A stretch of 64,000 nt of DNA from Humibacillus sp. DSM 29435 (GCF_001758225.1 NZ_MAST01000023.1:1-64000); one strand, 5' to 3'. Positions 26,901-35,609 are shown, numbered from the stretch's first letter. Made by a program: numbers and translations. Notes: generated from the letters alone by a model not told the origin.

Positions 26901-27726
26901 CGGGGACGTTGGAGCCCCACATCATCAGGTAGGTCGAGTCCCACCAGTCGCCCGACTCGGGCACGTCAGTCTGGTCACCGAACACCTGCGGGCTGGCGAC
27001 GGGAAGGTCGGCGTACCAGTCGTAGAAGGAGGTCATCACTCCGCCGATGAGCTGGATGAACCGCGTTCCGACGCAGTGCGACACGATCGACATGGCCGGG
27101 ATGGGCGAGAAGCCGGAGACCCGGTCGGGGCCGTACGTCTTGATCGTGTGCACGTGTGCGGCCGCGGCGATCTCGACGGCCTCGCCCCACGACGCCCGCA
27201 CCAGCCCGCCCTTGCCGCGGGCCTGCTGGTAACGGCGGCGGCGTTCGGGGTCGGCGGTGATCTCGGCCCACGCGAGCACGGGGTCACCGAGCCGGGCCTT
27301 CGCCTCGCGGTACATCTCGAGCAGTACCCCGCGCACGTAGGGGTAGCGCACCCGCGTCGGCGAGTAGGTGTACCAGGAGAAGGCGGCCCCGCGCGGACAG
27401 CCGCGCGGCTCGTACTCCGGGCTGTTCGGGCCCACCGAGGGGTAGTCGGTCTGCTGGGTCTCCCAGGTGATGATGCCGTCCTTGACGTACACCTTCCACG
27501 AGCACGACCCGGTGCAGTTGACCCCGTGGGTCGAGCGGACAACCTTGTCGTGGCTCCAGCGGTCACGGTAGAAGATGTCGCCCGCGCGCCCACCTTCACG
27601 GAACACCGCTCTGCCGTCGGAGGTTTCGTCCCACTTGGTGAAGAATCGACCGGCCTTGAGCAACGCGCTCGACGCCGCACCGTCGATCTCCGCGGGCGCC
27701 TTGCTCTCGCGCCTCGTGTCAGACAT
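23986..27726 (-). CDS. narG: Respiratory nitrate reductase alpha subunit (molybdopterin)
   Basis: 1246 residues, the catalytic subunit that reduces nitrate to nitrite at a bis-MGD molybdenum centre on the cytoplasmic face. The N-terminal FS0 cluster motif HGVNCTGSCSW (one His, then Cys) is present, as is GCPRGAAFSWYTYSP. YDWYADLP and MMWGSNVPVTRTPDAHW are in the expected molybdopterin-binding order, and the C-terminal GPTGNQRD domain is complete. Length equals the family norm, so the gene is intact. It is the first gene of narGHJI-narK. No clear Shine-Dalgarno precedes the ATG, and the 127 bases upstream show no obvious DosR or FNR box. Confidence 0.98.
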   Translation of the reverse strand: MSDTRRESKAPAEIDGAASSALLKAGRFFTKWDETSDGRAVFREGGRAGDIFYRDRWSHDKVVRSTHGVNCTGSCSWKVYVKDGIITWETQQTDYPSVGPNSPEYEPRGCPRGAAFSWYTYSPTRVRYPYVRGVLLEMYREAKARLGDPVLAWAEITADPERRRRYQQARGKGGLVRASWGEAVEIAAAAHVHTIKTYGPDRVSGFSPIPAMSIVSHCVGTRFIQLIGGVMTSFYDWYADLPVASPQVFGDQTDVPESGDWWDSTYLMMWGSNVPVTRTPDAHWMTEVRYRGTKVVSVSPDYADNTKFADEWMPAQAGTDAALAMAMGHVTLKEFFVDREVPFFTDYIRSFTDLPFLIRLEPAEGEHAVAGAMVPGKFLMAADLPGADAADENAWKTVLLDQNTGEPVVPNGSMGFRYAESGVGKWNLDLEGVTPALTLAGDPARPVEVLLPAFVETDGTGSVLSRGVPAREIGGHLVTTVFDLMLAQYGVGREGLPGDWASGYDDPSTPYTPAWQAEITGVSAEQCIRIAREFATNSEESQGRSMIIMGAGICQWFHGDVTYRAILSLLMLTGCMGRNGGGWAHYVGQEKCRPITGWVSLANALDWQRPPRTMIGTAYWYMHTDQWRNDGYSADSLNSPLAKGHLAGKHTADTIAQSARMGWMPFYPQFSANPLQIAEDATAAVEAGEAASPAAYVANALHDGTLTPSIADVDAPENWPRTLVLWRSNLMGSSAKGNEYFLKHLLGTHSNVMGTENPNAPRPSEVAWHDEAPEGKLDLLMSADFRMTSTTLLSDVVFPAATWYEKHDLSSTDMHPFVHAFTPAIDPPWEAKSDFEMFHLLAEKFSSMAKKHLGVRKDLVSVPMQHDTPGETANPGGRVVDWRDTGQPGTPGKTMPVFQVVERDYTAIAEKLAAVGPLADTLGFTVKNVTYRVEAESARLSEKNGVMLGGAADGRPAIDTDSKMAEAILTYSGTTNGHLAKQGFETLEKRVGKRLADLAEGSEEKHITFADTQAAPMAVITSPEWSGSETGGRRYSPFTVNIERLKPFHTLTGRMHFYLDHDWMLDMGEGLPIYRPPLDMHRLFGEPKLGPDGSKQITVRYLTPHSKWSIHSEYQDNLLMLSLSRGGVGVWMSPQDAAAIDVADNEWVECVNANGVLVGRAIVSPRMPEGVVYVHHAQERTIDVPKSEATGRRGGIHNSVTRLLVKPSHLIGGYAQLSYAFNYLGPTGNQRDIISTVRKRSQEVTY

Positions 27727-27853
27727 TGCGGCGCCGAGACGAAGCGAACCAGACCGACACCAGCGTCACGGGGAGCATGACCCTGAGACTGCCACCTGGC
27801 GTAGTAGATGGCTAGTCAGGAGCACCTCACCGCGCGTCGTGTCGGGTAGGGCT

Positions 27854-28804
27854 CTACTGTGTGGTTGTCACTGCCGGAAAGGCGCCCGATCTCAGAAGGG
27901 CACCCGGCAGCCGCTTGCCCAACCGCTCCTCGAGCCAGGCCACGGTCTCGATCGTCGCCGAGAGGTCGACGCCGGTGCTGACTCCGGTTCGCTCGAAGAC
28001 GTACAGCAGGTCTTCGGTCGCGACGTTGCCCGTGGCGTTCGGCGCGAAGGGACACCCCCCGGCCCCCCCGATGCTCGCGTCGAGCGTCGTCACCCCGGCT
28101 GCGATCGCGGCCACCGCGTTGGCCACACCGGTGTGCCGGGTGTCGTGCAGGTGCACCCGCAACGGCAGGTCGGAGCCACCCACCGCACGGGCCATCGCGA
28201 ACCGGTCGGTCAGGTCTGCCGGCACCGCCACCCCGATGGTGTCGGCGAGCGCCAGCTCGTCGGGGCCGGCGTCGACCACTCGAGCCACGACCTCGCGCAG
28301 GCGCGCCGGCGGCACCTCCCCCTCGAACGGGCAGCCGAAGGCCGCCGCCACGGTCACGGTGGTGAAAACACCTGCTGCCCGGGCCTCGCGGACGATGTCA
28401 GCCGCGACGAGACAGCCCTGCTCGGTCGTCGTGCCCTGGTTGCGCATGCTGAAGGTGTCGCTCGCCACGACGACGACATCGACCTCGTCGACCCCGGCGG
28501 CGAGGGCCCGCAGAAGGCCACGCCGGTTGAGCACCAGACCGGCATAACGGATGCCGTCGGGTCGCGGCAGCGCCGCCATCAACGCGTCGGCGTCGGCCAT
28601 CTGGGGCACCCGCGCCGGGTTGACGAAGCTGGTCACCTCAATGCGTCGGTGCCCGGCCCGGACCGCTCGCGCGACCAGCTCGAGCTTGTGCTCGGTCGAG
28701 AGCACCGTGGCCTCGTTCTGCAGACCGTCGCGCGGCGACATCTCGACGAGCTCGACGACAGCGGCCACCCCTGTGGGGTGGCTGCTGGTCGCCTCACTCG
28801 GCAT
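27854..28804 (-). CDS. HMG-CoA lyase-like enzyme (HMGL family)
   Basis: 316-residue TIM-barrel lyase. VEMSPRDGLQNEATVLST is the N-terminal HMGL motif with catalytic Arg-Asp; VHLHDTRHTG carries the metal-binding histidines; GGAGGCPFAPNATGNVATEDLLY is the C-terminal signature with the active-site Cys. It is expected to cleave a 3-hydroxy-3-methyl- (or similar) acyl-CoA to acetyl-CoA plus a keto acid. Its start at 28804 overlaps the upstream cysteine hydrolase by 11 bases, so it is the last gene of the catabolic operon. HMG-CoA itself, citramalyl-CoA or another branched acyl-CoA could be the substrate. Confidence 0.92.
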   Translation of the reverse strand: MPSEATSSHPTGVAAVVELVEMSPRDGLQNEATVLSTEHKLELVARAVRAGHRRIEVTSFVNPARVPQMADADALMAALPRPDGIRYAGLVLNRRGLLRALAAGVDEVDVVVVASDTFSMRNQGTTTEQGCLVAADIVREARAAGVFTTVTVAAAFGCPFEGEVPPARLREVVARVVDAGPDELALADTIGVAVPADLTDRFAMARAVGGSDLPLRVHLHDTRHTGVANAVAAIAAGVTTLDASIGGAGGCPFAPNATGNVATEDLLYVFERTGVSTGVDLSATIETVAWLEERLGKRLPGALLRSGAFPAVTTTQ

Positions 28805-29429
28805 GACGCTCCTCGAGGTAGTCGATCGCGTCGGCCTCGTCGACGACCTCCGCGTACTTGGCCTCGAGGTCGCGCAGGCTGGCCTGGTGAGCGGCCTCGT
28901 TCCGGTCGCCCACCGACTGCCGCACGACGAGGGGCACGAAGCCGTGCTGCACGGCATCCACCGCGCTCGCCCGGATGCACCCCGACGTGCTGACGCCGAC
29001 GATGATGAGGGTGTCGACGTTCTGGCGCCGCAGGGTCTGCGCCAGCCCCGTGTCGAAGAACGCGCTTGCGTACTGCTTGGTGATGACCATCTCGCCGACG
29101 ACCGGGGCCGTCTCGGGCACGATCTCGCTCGGAGGCCCGCCCCCGAAGAGCAGGCGGAGCGCGCCGACCTTGCGCACGAAGTGGCCACCGTCGGACCCGT
29201 CCGGGGCGTACTCGACGCGGGTGTGCACCACCGGCACGCCACAGTCGCGGGCAGCCGCGATCACCCGAGCGGCGGAGCGGACCGGGCCCATCGAGCCGAT
29301 GTAGAAGGGGCTCGACGGGTCGGTGTAGGCCCGCATCAGGTCGACCGACAGCACGGCCGGGTGCCGCCCGGGCACCAGGTGGCCGCCGAAGGAGTCGGGC
29401 TCGGCGGTCACCTCGCGGTCAGCGTTCAC
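28794..29429 (-). CDS. Isochorismatase-like cysteine hydrolase (N-carbamoylsarcosine amidohydrolase type)
   Basis: 211 residues of the cysteine-hydrolase superfamily. The catalytic triad is visible: Asp30 in AVLSVDLMRAY, Lys in VITKQYASAFF (about 116) and Cys in GVSTSGCIRASAVDA (about 151). The spacing and the SGCIRASA motif are closest to the N-carbamoylsarcosine amidohydrolase branch, which releases ammonia and CO2 from N-carbamoyl compounds. It sits directly after HyuB, overlapping its stop by four bases, where a carbamoyl hydrolase would act on the HyuAB product. The substrate is inference. Confidence 0.85.
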   Translation of the reverse strand: MNADREVTAEPDSFGGHLVPGRHPAVLSVDLMRAYTDPSSPFYIGSMGPVRSAARVIAAARDCGVPVVHTRVEYAPDGSDGGHFVRKVGALRLLFGGGPPSEIVPETAPVVGEMVITKQYASAFFDTGLAQTLRRQNVDTLIIVGVSTSGCIRASAVDAVQHGFVPLVVRQSVGDRNEAAHQASLRDLEAKYAEVVDEADAIDYLEERHAE

Positions 29430-31297
29430 AGCGGGATCGGAGCCCGGGGCGCCGGTAGCCCGGTCTCCTCCAGGGCCCGTTCGAGGATCGTGGCCAGGGG
29501 CGGGCCCATGTTGAACGTGGGCAGCGGGTCAGGTCGGCCCTGCGCCATGGTGGCTCGCAACGCGGCCGTCTCTGCCTCGTCGACCTGGCCCCGGTCGTCG
29601 CAGACGACGCCGTAACGGCGGCCACCGTCGGCCGTGACGAGGCCGCGGCGCACCTCGAGCCCCACGAGCTGCGGGTCACGAGCGAGGGGGTCACCCCAGC
29701 CGCCCCCGCCCCAGGTGACGAAGTGGAGCAGGTCACCGATCGCGACGGGAACGTCGATCACCTTGCTGCCGAGCACCTCGCTGGAGCCGTCGGCCCGTTC
29801 GAGCCACTTGCGGCTGCGCGCACCCGGCTCACCACCGTTGACGCCCCACGGGTAGGTGAGCCACCGGTCGTCGTGGATGGCGATGGTGCCGCCCTCAAGG
29901 AAGCGGTAGGCCACGTCGACGGCGTTGCCGCCGCGGTGCAGACCAGAACCGCCGGTGTCGGCGACGGTCTCCCAGCGCTCGATGCGCAACGGGTAGTACG
30001 ACTCGAGGTACTCGCACGGGATGTTGACGAACGAGGGCCACAGGGAGTGCCCGTCGGGCCCGTCTCCGATCGGCCGACCGGGGATGCCGCCGAAGCCGAT
30101 CGAGTAGAGCTGGAACCACTCACCCTTGCGGTCTCCGGTGGAGTAGTTGCCCGAGTACATGAAGTGCGGCGACGAGGAGAAGCCGGCGGCGTTGAGCAGG
30201 TCGGGGTTGGTCTGCCCGAGCAGGCCGCCGAAGAGGTCGAAGACCCGGCCGATGCCGTGGTTGCGGGCGTTGAGAGCGGCCGGATAGGTCGGCTTCCAGA
30301 ACGACTTCTCCGGGATGATCACGTCGACGAGCGGGTAGAAGCCGTCGTTCCAGAGAATCTGCGGGTCGGCCACCGTGATCATGTAGATGCCGAAGAACAT
30401 CCGTACGAGGTTCTCGTTGATGTAGTAGTTGATCGGGCCCTGCGCCTGCGGGCTCGAACCGGTGAAGTCGAGAACGACCTTGTCACCGTGCCGGGTCAGG
30501 CTCAGCTTGAGCTCGTAGGGCCCGAAGCCGAGGCCGTCGTCGTCGATGTAGTCGGTGAACGAGATCGTCTCGCCCTCCTTGAAGACCAGGGCGAGGAGGG
30601 TCTTCATGGCGCGGTAGTTGCGCTCGAGCAGGGCGTCGAGGGCCGAGTTGTAGGTGTCGACGCCGAACCGGGCGCAGGCCTCCTGGATGCGCCGGGATGC
30701 CGTGCGGCAGGCCGCCACGATGCCGTTGAGGTCGGCCCGGTTCCAGTCGGGCTTGCGCACCTGGTTGAGGATGATGCGCAGGGCGTCGTCGTCGAGCACG
30801 CCCTTCTTGTAGAGGCGGAAGGGCGGGATGATGACGCCCTCCTCGAAGATCGTGCGGGCGTCGGTGGGCATCGACGCCGGCGTCTTGCCACCGACGTCGG
30901 ACATGTGCCCGAACATCGACGACCAGCCGACGATCCGGCCCTCGACGTAGATCGGCATGACGACGAGCCAGTCGTTGGCGTGGCTGATGGCAGCGCCGCA
31001 GGAGTAGGGGTCAGACGTGAGCAGCACGTCACCCTCCTGGATGTCGCCGTGGAAGTTGTCGAGGAAGTCAGGGATCGACAGGCCGAACTGGCCGACCATC
31101 ATCTTTCCCTCGGCATTGGCGATGAGGGGGAACTCGTCGTGCTGCTCGCGGATGCCGGGCGAGAGTGCCGTGCGGAAGAGCACCTCGTCCATCTCGTAGC
31201 GGGCGTTGCGCAGCCCGTTCTCGATGAGGTCGAGGGTCACGAGGTCGACGTCGACGGAGCGGAACGGTTCGTCGGAGGTCTGGATCAGTCGGGCCAT
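29426..31297 (-). CDS. hyuB: Hydantoinase B / oxoprolinase-type subunit
   Basis: 623 residues of the Hydantoinase_B family, partner of the HyuA-type ATPase encoded upstream. The N-terminal DLVTLDLIENGLRNARYEMDEVLFRTALSPGIREQHDE is typical, as are LLTSDPYSCGAAISHANDW and LDFTGSSPQAQGPINYYINENLV. The C-terminal GGGGWGDPLARDP is the family's usual end. These pairs perform ATP-dependent opening of cyclic amides (N-methylhydantoin, 5-oxoproline) or ATP-dependent carboxylation (acetone, acetophenone). The substrate cannot be settled from sequence alone; the neighbouring carbamoyl hydrolase favours ring opening. Confidence 0.92.
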   Translation of the reverse strand: MARLIQTSDEPFRSVDVDLVTLDLIENGLRNARYEMDEVLFRTALSPGIREQHDEFPLIANAEGKMMVGQFGLSIPDFLDNFHGDIQEGDVLLTSDPYSCGAAISHANDWLVVMPIYVEGRIVGWSSMFGHMSDVGGKTPASMPTDARTIFEEGVIIPPFRLYKKGVLDDDALRIILNQVRKPDWNRADLNGIVAACRTASRRIQEACARFGVDTYNSALDALLERNYRAMKTLLALVFKEGETISFTDYIDDDGLGFGPYELKLSLTRHGDKVVLDFTGSSPQAQGPINYYINENLVRMFFGIYMITVADPQILWNDGFYPLVDVIIPEKSFWKPTYPAALNARNHGIGRVFDLFGGLLGQTNPDLLNAAGFSSSPHFMYSGNYSTGDRKGEWFQLYSIGFGGIPGRPIGDGPDGHSLWPSFVNIPCEYLESYYPLRIERWETVADTGGSGLHRGGNAVDVAYRFLEGGTIAIHDDRWLTYPWGVNGGEPGARSRKWLERADGSSEVLGSKVIDVPVAIGDLLHFVTWGGGGWGDPLARDPQLVGLEVRRGLVTADGGRRYGVVCDDRGQVDEAETAALRATMAQGRPDPLPTFNMGPPLATILERALEETGLPAPRAPIPL

Positions 31298-31300
31298 GGC

Positions 31301-33421
31301 TCAGTTCTCCGTGTTCTCTGGGTGCTCAACACTGTCGGTGTTCTGGGGGGTCTGACCGGTCGGTGGGACGGGGCGGATCAGCAGGGCCCCGCTGCGGTGC
31401 ACGGTGGCTGCGTGGCCCGGCAGCACCAGCGTCGTGGAGTCCATCTCGGTGACGATGGCCGGCCCCTCGATGATGTTGCCCGCCTGAAGCCGGTCGCGGT
31501 CGTAGACAGCGGCCTCGACCTCGGCGCCCTCGACCCAGATCGGGCTGCGCAGACGCAGAGCCGCGCTGGGGTCGGCGCTGCCCTCCTGCCGAACGGGCGC
31601 GCTGAGGTCGGGTCGGGGTCCGCTGACGGTGGCGCGCACGGTGACGAGCTCGTGCTCGTTCTCGAGCACGAACGAGAAGAGCCGCTCATGCTCGACGTCG
31701 AACGACGCCTGCAGGGCGGTCAGACCGGCACCCGCACCGTTGAACGTCTCGATGTCGATGACGACGGGGATCTCGAACCCCTGGCCGTGGTAGCGCAGGT
31801 CAGCAGCGTAGGTCAGCACGTGCTGCTCCTCGGGAACTCCCTGGGCGGTCAGTGTGGCCTGTGCCTCTCCGGCGAGCTCGTCGAGGATGGCTCGCAGGCT
31901 GTCGTCGGTCATCTCGGTGAAGCGGCGCACCAGGGTGCGGACCGACTCGTCACGCAGGTTCGTCGTGGCGTCGCCATAAGCGCAGAGCACCCCAGGGGCG
32001 GGCGGGATGATGACCGGCCAGGAGCCCATCAGCCGGCCGAGGGCGTTGGCGTGCAACGGGCCGGCGCCACCGAAGGCGACGAGCGCGAAGTCGCGCGGGT
32101 CGTAACCCTGCTGCACAGAGACCAGCCGTAGGGCCCCGTACATGTTCTCGTTGACGATGTCGATGATGCCCGCGGCCGCGGCCTCGACCGAGGGGAGGCT
32201 GGTCGCGTCGGCGATGGTGGCGACGGCCTTCGTGGCCGCCTCGCGGTCGAGCGAGATCTCGCCACCGGCGAGCTCGCTGGGCAGGTAGCCCAGCACGACG
32301 TTGGCGTCGGTGACCGTGGGCTGCTCGCCTCCGGCCGCGTAGGCCGCCGGGCCGGGAGCCGCTCCCGCCGACTGAGGTCCGACGCGCAGCGCCCCGGTCA
32401 GCGGTGGAACGTGGGCGATCGACCCGCCGCCCGCACCGACGGTGCGCACGTCGACGGAGGTGGCCCGGACCGTGAGGTCGCCGACCTTGGTCTCTCGACC
32501 GACTCGCGGCGTGAAGTTCTGCACGAGCGCCACGTCGGTCGAGGTGCCACCCATGTCGAAGGTGATGAAGTCGGGGAAGCCGGCCTGCTCAGCAACCCAG
32601 GTGGCGCCGGCCACTCCTCCGGCGGGGCCGGAGAGCAACAGGTTGACGGGGTTGTCGGCGGCGAACCGCGCCGAGACGAGACCCCCGTCGCTGCGCAGGA
32701 TCGACAGGCTGCCGATGATGCCGGCCTCGCTCAGCTGTGACTCGAGGTTGGCGACGTAGCGGGCCACCCTGGGCTGCACGGCAGCGTTGGCCACCGTCGT
32801 GAGGGTGCGTTCGTACTCGCGCAGCTCGGGCAGCACGGACGAGGAGATCGAGACCGACAGCCCGGGGAGCACCTCGGCGGCGATCTCGGCGACGCGTCGT
32901 TCGTGGTCGGGGTTGGCGAACGAGTTGATCAGGCTGATGCTGAGCGCCTCCACCTGCTGCTCGCGCAGCACGGCCAGCTGCGCGCGAACGTCATCCTCGT
33001 CGAGGGGGGTGACGACCTCACCGGTGCTGCCGATGCGGCCGATCACCTCGACGGTGTCCTCGAGGGCGGCGAGCGGCTCGGGCTTGGGCCAGATGATCCA
33101 CCCGGCCAGCCCTCCCGGAACGAACGAGCGGGCGATCTGGAGCACCTGCCGGAAGCCTTTGGTGGTCACCAGACCGACGCGGGCCCCCTTGCCCTCAAGG
33201 ATCGCGTTGGTGGCCACGGTCGTGCCGTGCAGCACCTCGCTGATCTCGGCCACGGTGACTCCGGCGGCGGCGCAGGCCCGCTCGATGCCGCGCAGCACGC
33301 CGATCGACTGGTCGTCAGGGGTGGATGCCGTTTTCGCGAGATGGGTCTCGCCCGTGTCTTCGTTGATCAACAGGATGTCCGTGAACGTACCGCCCACGTC
33401 GACCCCCAGCCGGTAGCTCAT
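31301..33421 (-). CDS. hyuA: Hydantoinase A / oxoprolinase-type ATPase subunit
   Basis: 706 residues. MSYRLGVDVGGTFTDILLIN is the ASKHA nucleotide-binding start; HGTTVATNAILEGKG is the second conserved motif, and DFITFDMGGTSTDVALV with VGAGGGSIA lie in the middle of the Hydantoinase_A domain. FALVAFGGAGPLHANAL completes the pattern. It couples ATP hydrolysis to substrate activation in complex with the B subunit encoded next (three bases separate the genes). Family members include N-methylhydantoinase, 5-oxoprolinase and acetone carboxylase subunits. Confidence 0.93.
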   Translation of the reverse strand: MSYRLGVDVGGTFTDILLINEDTGETHLAKTASTPDDQSIGVLRGIERACAAAGVTVAEISEVLHGTTVATNAILEGKGARVGLVTTKGFRQVLQIARSFVPGGLAGWIIWPKPEPLAALEDTVEVIGRIGSTGEVVTPLDEDDVRAQLAVLREQQVEALSISLINSFANPDHERRVAEIAAEVLPGLSVSISSSVLPELREYERTLTTVANAAVQPRVARYVANLESQLSEAGIIGSLSILRSDGGLVSARFAADNPVNLLLSGPAGGVAGATWVAEQAGFPDFITFDMGGTSTDVALVQNFTPRVGRETKVGDLTVRATSVDVRTVGAGGGSIAHVPPLTGALRVGPQSAGAAPGPAAYAAGGEQPTVTDANVVLGYLPSELAGGEISLDREAATKAVATIADATSLPSVEAAAAGIIDIVNENMYGALRLVSVQQGYDPRDFALVAFGGAGPLHANALGRLMGSWPVIIPPAPGVLCAYGDATTNLRDESVRTLVRRFTEMTDDSLRAILDELAGEAQATLTAQGVPEEQHVLTYAADLRYHGQGFEIPVVIDIETFNGAGAGLTALQASFDVEHERLFSFVLENEHELVTVRATVSGPRPDLSAPVRQEGSADPSAALRLRSPIWVEGAEVEAAVYDRDRLQAGNIIEGPAIVTEMDSTTLVLPGHAATVHRSGALLIRPVPPTGQTPQNTDSVEHPENTEN

Positions 33422-33431
33422 GGTGCGCTCC

Positions 33432-34649
33432 TCAGATCACGCCGGCCGAGTGCAGCGACGCGATGTCGTCGGCGCTCAGACCCAGCAGGTGGTGGTAGAT
33501 CTCTTCGTTGTGCTCGCCGAGCTCGGGCCCGACGCGACGCACCGCTCCCGGTGACTCCGAGAGCTTGGGAACCACGTTGTGCATGGCGAACTCCCCCAGC
33601 TCGGGGTGGGTGAGCCGCACGATCGCCTCACGGGCCGCGAAGTGCGGGTCGGCGAACATGTCGCGCGCCCGGAAGATGCGCCCGGCCGGTACCCCACCGC
33701 CGTGCAGTCGCTCGAGCAGCTGGTCGGCGGGGACCGTCGAGCTCCACCGGGCGATGCGCCCGTCGAGCTCTTCCATCGACTCGCCGCGAGCGCTGTGCGT
33801 GGCGTAGCGGGGGTCGTCGGCGAGCTCGGGCTCGCCCATCACCTCGGCGAGCCGGCGGAAGACCGTGTCCTGGTTGGCGGCGATGAGCACCATCTCGCCG
33901 TCGGCAGTCGGGTAGACGTTGCTCGGCGAGACGTTGGGCAGGGTGGTTCCGGTGCGTTCACGCTGGTAGCCGGCAACCTGGTACTCCGGCAGCAGCGACT
34001 CCATCATCGCGAGCACGGCTTCGTAGATCGCCGAGTCGACGACCTGCCCACGACCGGTACGGGTGCGGTGGTGCAGGGCGACGAGGGTGCCCAGGCAGGC
34101 GAAGGTGGCGGCCAGGGAGTCACCCAGGGAGATGCCGGCACGGGCCGGAGGTCGGTCGGGATCGCCGGTCACGTAACGGATTCCGCCCATCGCTTCACCG
34201 ATCGAGCCATACCCGGCGCGAGCGGCGTACGGGCCGGTCTGGCCGAACCCGGTGACGCGGGTGATGATGAGCCGCGGGTTGATCTTCCACAGCTCGTCGG
34301 GCGAGAGGCCCCACCGCTCGAGGGTTCCGGGGCGAAAGTTCTCGAGCAGCACGTCGGCGTCGGCCACGAGGCGTCGCACGAGCTCTTGGGCCCGGGGGTC
34401 GCGCAGGTTTGCGGTCACCGACTTCTTGTTGCGGGCCACCACCGGCCACCAGAGCGACTTGCCGTACGGCTTCTCGCGGCCCCATTCGCGCATCGGGTCG
34501 CCGCGACCGGGGTCTTCGATCTTGATGACCTCCGCCCCGAAGTCACCGAGCAGCTGGCCGCAGAAGGGACCGGCCAACAGCTGGCCGATCTCGATCACGC
34601 GAAGGTCATCGAGTGGAAGGCTGCCCGGTTCGGTCACGCCTGGCCTCAT
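33432..34649 (-). CDS. CaiB/BaiF family CoA-transferase
   Basis: 405 residues of type III CoA-transferase. PLDDLRVIEIGQLLAGPFCGQLLGDFGAEVIKIEDPGRGDPMR is the N-terminal family motif; ITRVTGFGQTGPYAARAGYGSIGEAMGG and AGISLGDSLAATFACLGTLVALHHR contain the catalytic Asp (in SLGDSL). It would form or exchange a CoA thioester on a carboxylate, preparing it for cleavage by the HMG-CoA lyase-like enzyme at the operon's other end. The start at 34649 follows the usual N-terminus; the open frame beyond it is a shadow of the GntR gene. First gene of the operon, divergent from GntR. Confidence 0.92.
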   Translation of the reverse strand: MRPGVTEPGSLPLDDLRVIEIGQLLAGPFCGQLLGDFGAEVIKIEDPGRGDPMREWGREKPYGKSLWWPVVARNKKSVTANLRDPRAQELVRRLVADADVLLENFRPGTLERWGLSPDELWKINPRLIITRVTGFGQTGPYAARAGYGSIGEAMGGIRYVTGDPDRPPARAGISLGDSLAATFACLGTLVALHHRTRTGRGQVVDSAIYEAVLAMMESLLPEYQVAGYQRERTGTTLPNVSPSNVYPTADGEMVLIAANQDTVFRRLAEVMGEPELADDPRYATHSARGESMEELDGRIARWSSTVPADQLLERLHGGGVPAGRIFRARDMFADPHFAAREAIVRLTHPELGEFAMHNVVPKLSESPGAVRRVGPELGEHNEEIYHHLLGLSADDIASLHSAGVI

Positions 34650-34758
34650 TTCGTATACATTGCGGCCCGAGAAGGGCAACTGCCTACGCTGGCTGTCGCT
34701 CAAAAAGTAGGTGACCGGCGCACGCTGGTCAAGAGTTGTCTCGCGATTGCATACAGTT
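34647..34758. promoter_or_regulatory. Divergent control region with two GTATAC-like sites
   Basis: Two related AT-rich sites lie between the divergent CaiB and GntR genes: CGTATACA at 34652-34659 and TTGCATACAG at 34747-34756. FCD-type GntR repressors commonly bind palindromes built on TGTATAC. Site one sits within a few bases of the CaiB start, site two about 45 bases before the GntR start, fitting repression of both directions. Confidence 0.45.
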
Positions 34759-34802
34759 AGTGCTTCCTGGTGTCTGACTCGGCCTGATACGTTCGGCCCA
34801 TC

Positions 34803-35561
34803 ATGAACAGCAACTCCACCGGGCCGACGGCGGGCGCCTCCGAGGTCCTCGCCGCCACGACTGATCCGTTCACGACGACTGACGCGTCGGCCTCGGGACG
34901 GGCCGCCGAACGGGCCTACACCGCCATCCGGCAGCAGATCCTCGCCGGGGAGCGCGGCGGCGGGGAATGGCTGCGCGAGGGTGAGCTGGGCACGGCCCTG
35001 GGCGTCAGCCGCACGCCGGTGCGCGAGGCCCTGCGCCGGCTGGCAGCTGAGGGACTGGTCAGCCACGAGCGCAACCGCGGCGTTCGGGTGCAGAACTGGA
35101 GCGCCCACGACCTCGAGGAGATCTTCAGCCTCCGCACCGTTCTCGAGCCGTGGGGCACCGCGCTCGCCGCCGAACGCGGGGTCGCCGACACCGATCTGCT
35201 CGACGAGCTCGCGCACCGGATGGACCGCGCCGCGAGTGGGCCAGTGCCTGACGTCGAGCGAATCGCCCCTCTCAACAACCAGTTCCACCGCCACATCCTC
35301 GAAGCGTCCGGCAACGCCCGGCTCGTCACTCTCGTCGCGTCTGTCGTCGACGTGCCTCTCGTCTCACGCACGTTCTCGAGGTACGGCCCAGAGTCGTTGC
35401 GCCGCAGCGTCGCCCACCATCACGAGATCGTGAACGCCCTCAAAGCGCACGACCCTATCTGGGCCGAGTCGGTCATGCGGTCGCACGTGAGATCGGCCTG
35501 GGCCGCGCTGAGAACAAACGATGGCGATGGCGCGGCGGAGGCGACGTCAGCTGACGGCTGA
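34803..35561 (+). CDS. GntR-family regulator, FCD (FadR) subfamily
   Basis: 252 residues. The winged helix-turn-helix spans about residues 38-100 (ERAYTAIRQQILAGERGGGEWLREGELGTALGVSRTPVREALRRLAAEGLVSHERNRGVRV). The all-helical FCD domain follows, with LNNQFHRHILEASGNARL and RRSVAHHHEIVNALKAHDP supplying the usual metal-binding His residues. It is divergent from the CaiB-HyuAB operon and is its probable repressor, released by a pathway metabolite. The gene ends in three GCTGACG heptamer copies (35550-35570), which overlap the stop. Confidence 0.93.
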   Translation: MNSNSTGPTAGASEVLAATTDPFTTTDASASGRAAERAYTAIRQQILAGERGGGEWLREGELGTALGVSRTPVREALRRLAAEGLVSHERNRGVRVQNWSAHDLEEIFSLRTVLEPWGTALAAERGVADTDLLDELAHRMDRAASGPVPDVERIAPLNNQFHRHILEASGNARLVTLVASVVDVPLVSRTFSRYGPESLRRSVAHHHEIVNALKAHDPIWAESVMRSHVRSAWAALRTNDGDGAAEATSADG

Positions 35562-35609
35562 CGGCTGACGGCTCACCGGCATCCGCACCCGTGGGTGCTT
35601 GGCCGTCGT

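Noticed and set aside
24709-27780. Long plus-strand frame opposite narG (about 1020 codons)
   Set aside because: Antisense shadow of narG with no recognisable domain.
29723-32131. Long plus-strand frame opposite hyuA/hyuB
   Set aside because: Antisense shadow of two well-supported genes; Val/Asp/Gly-rich translation without family features.
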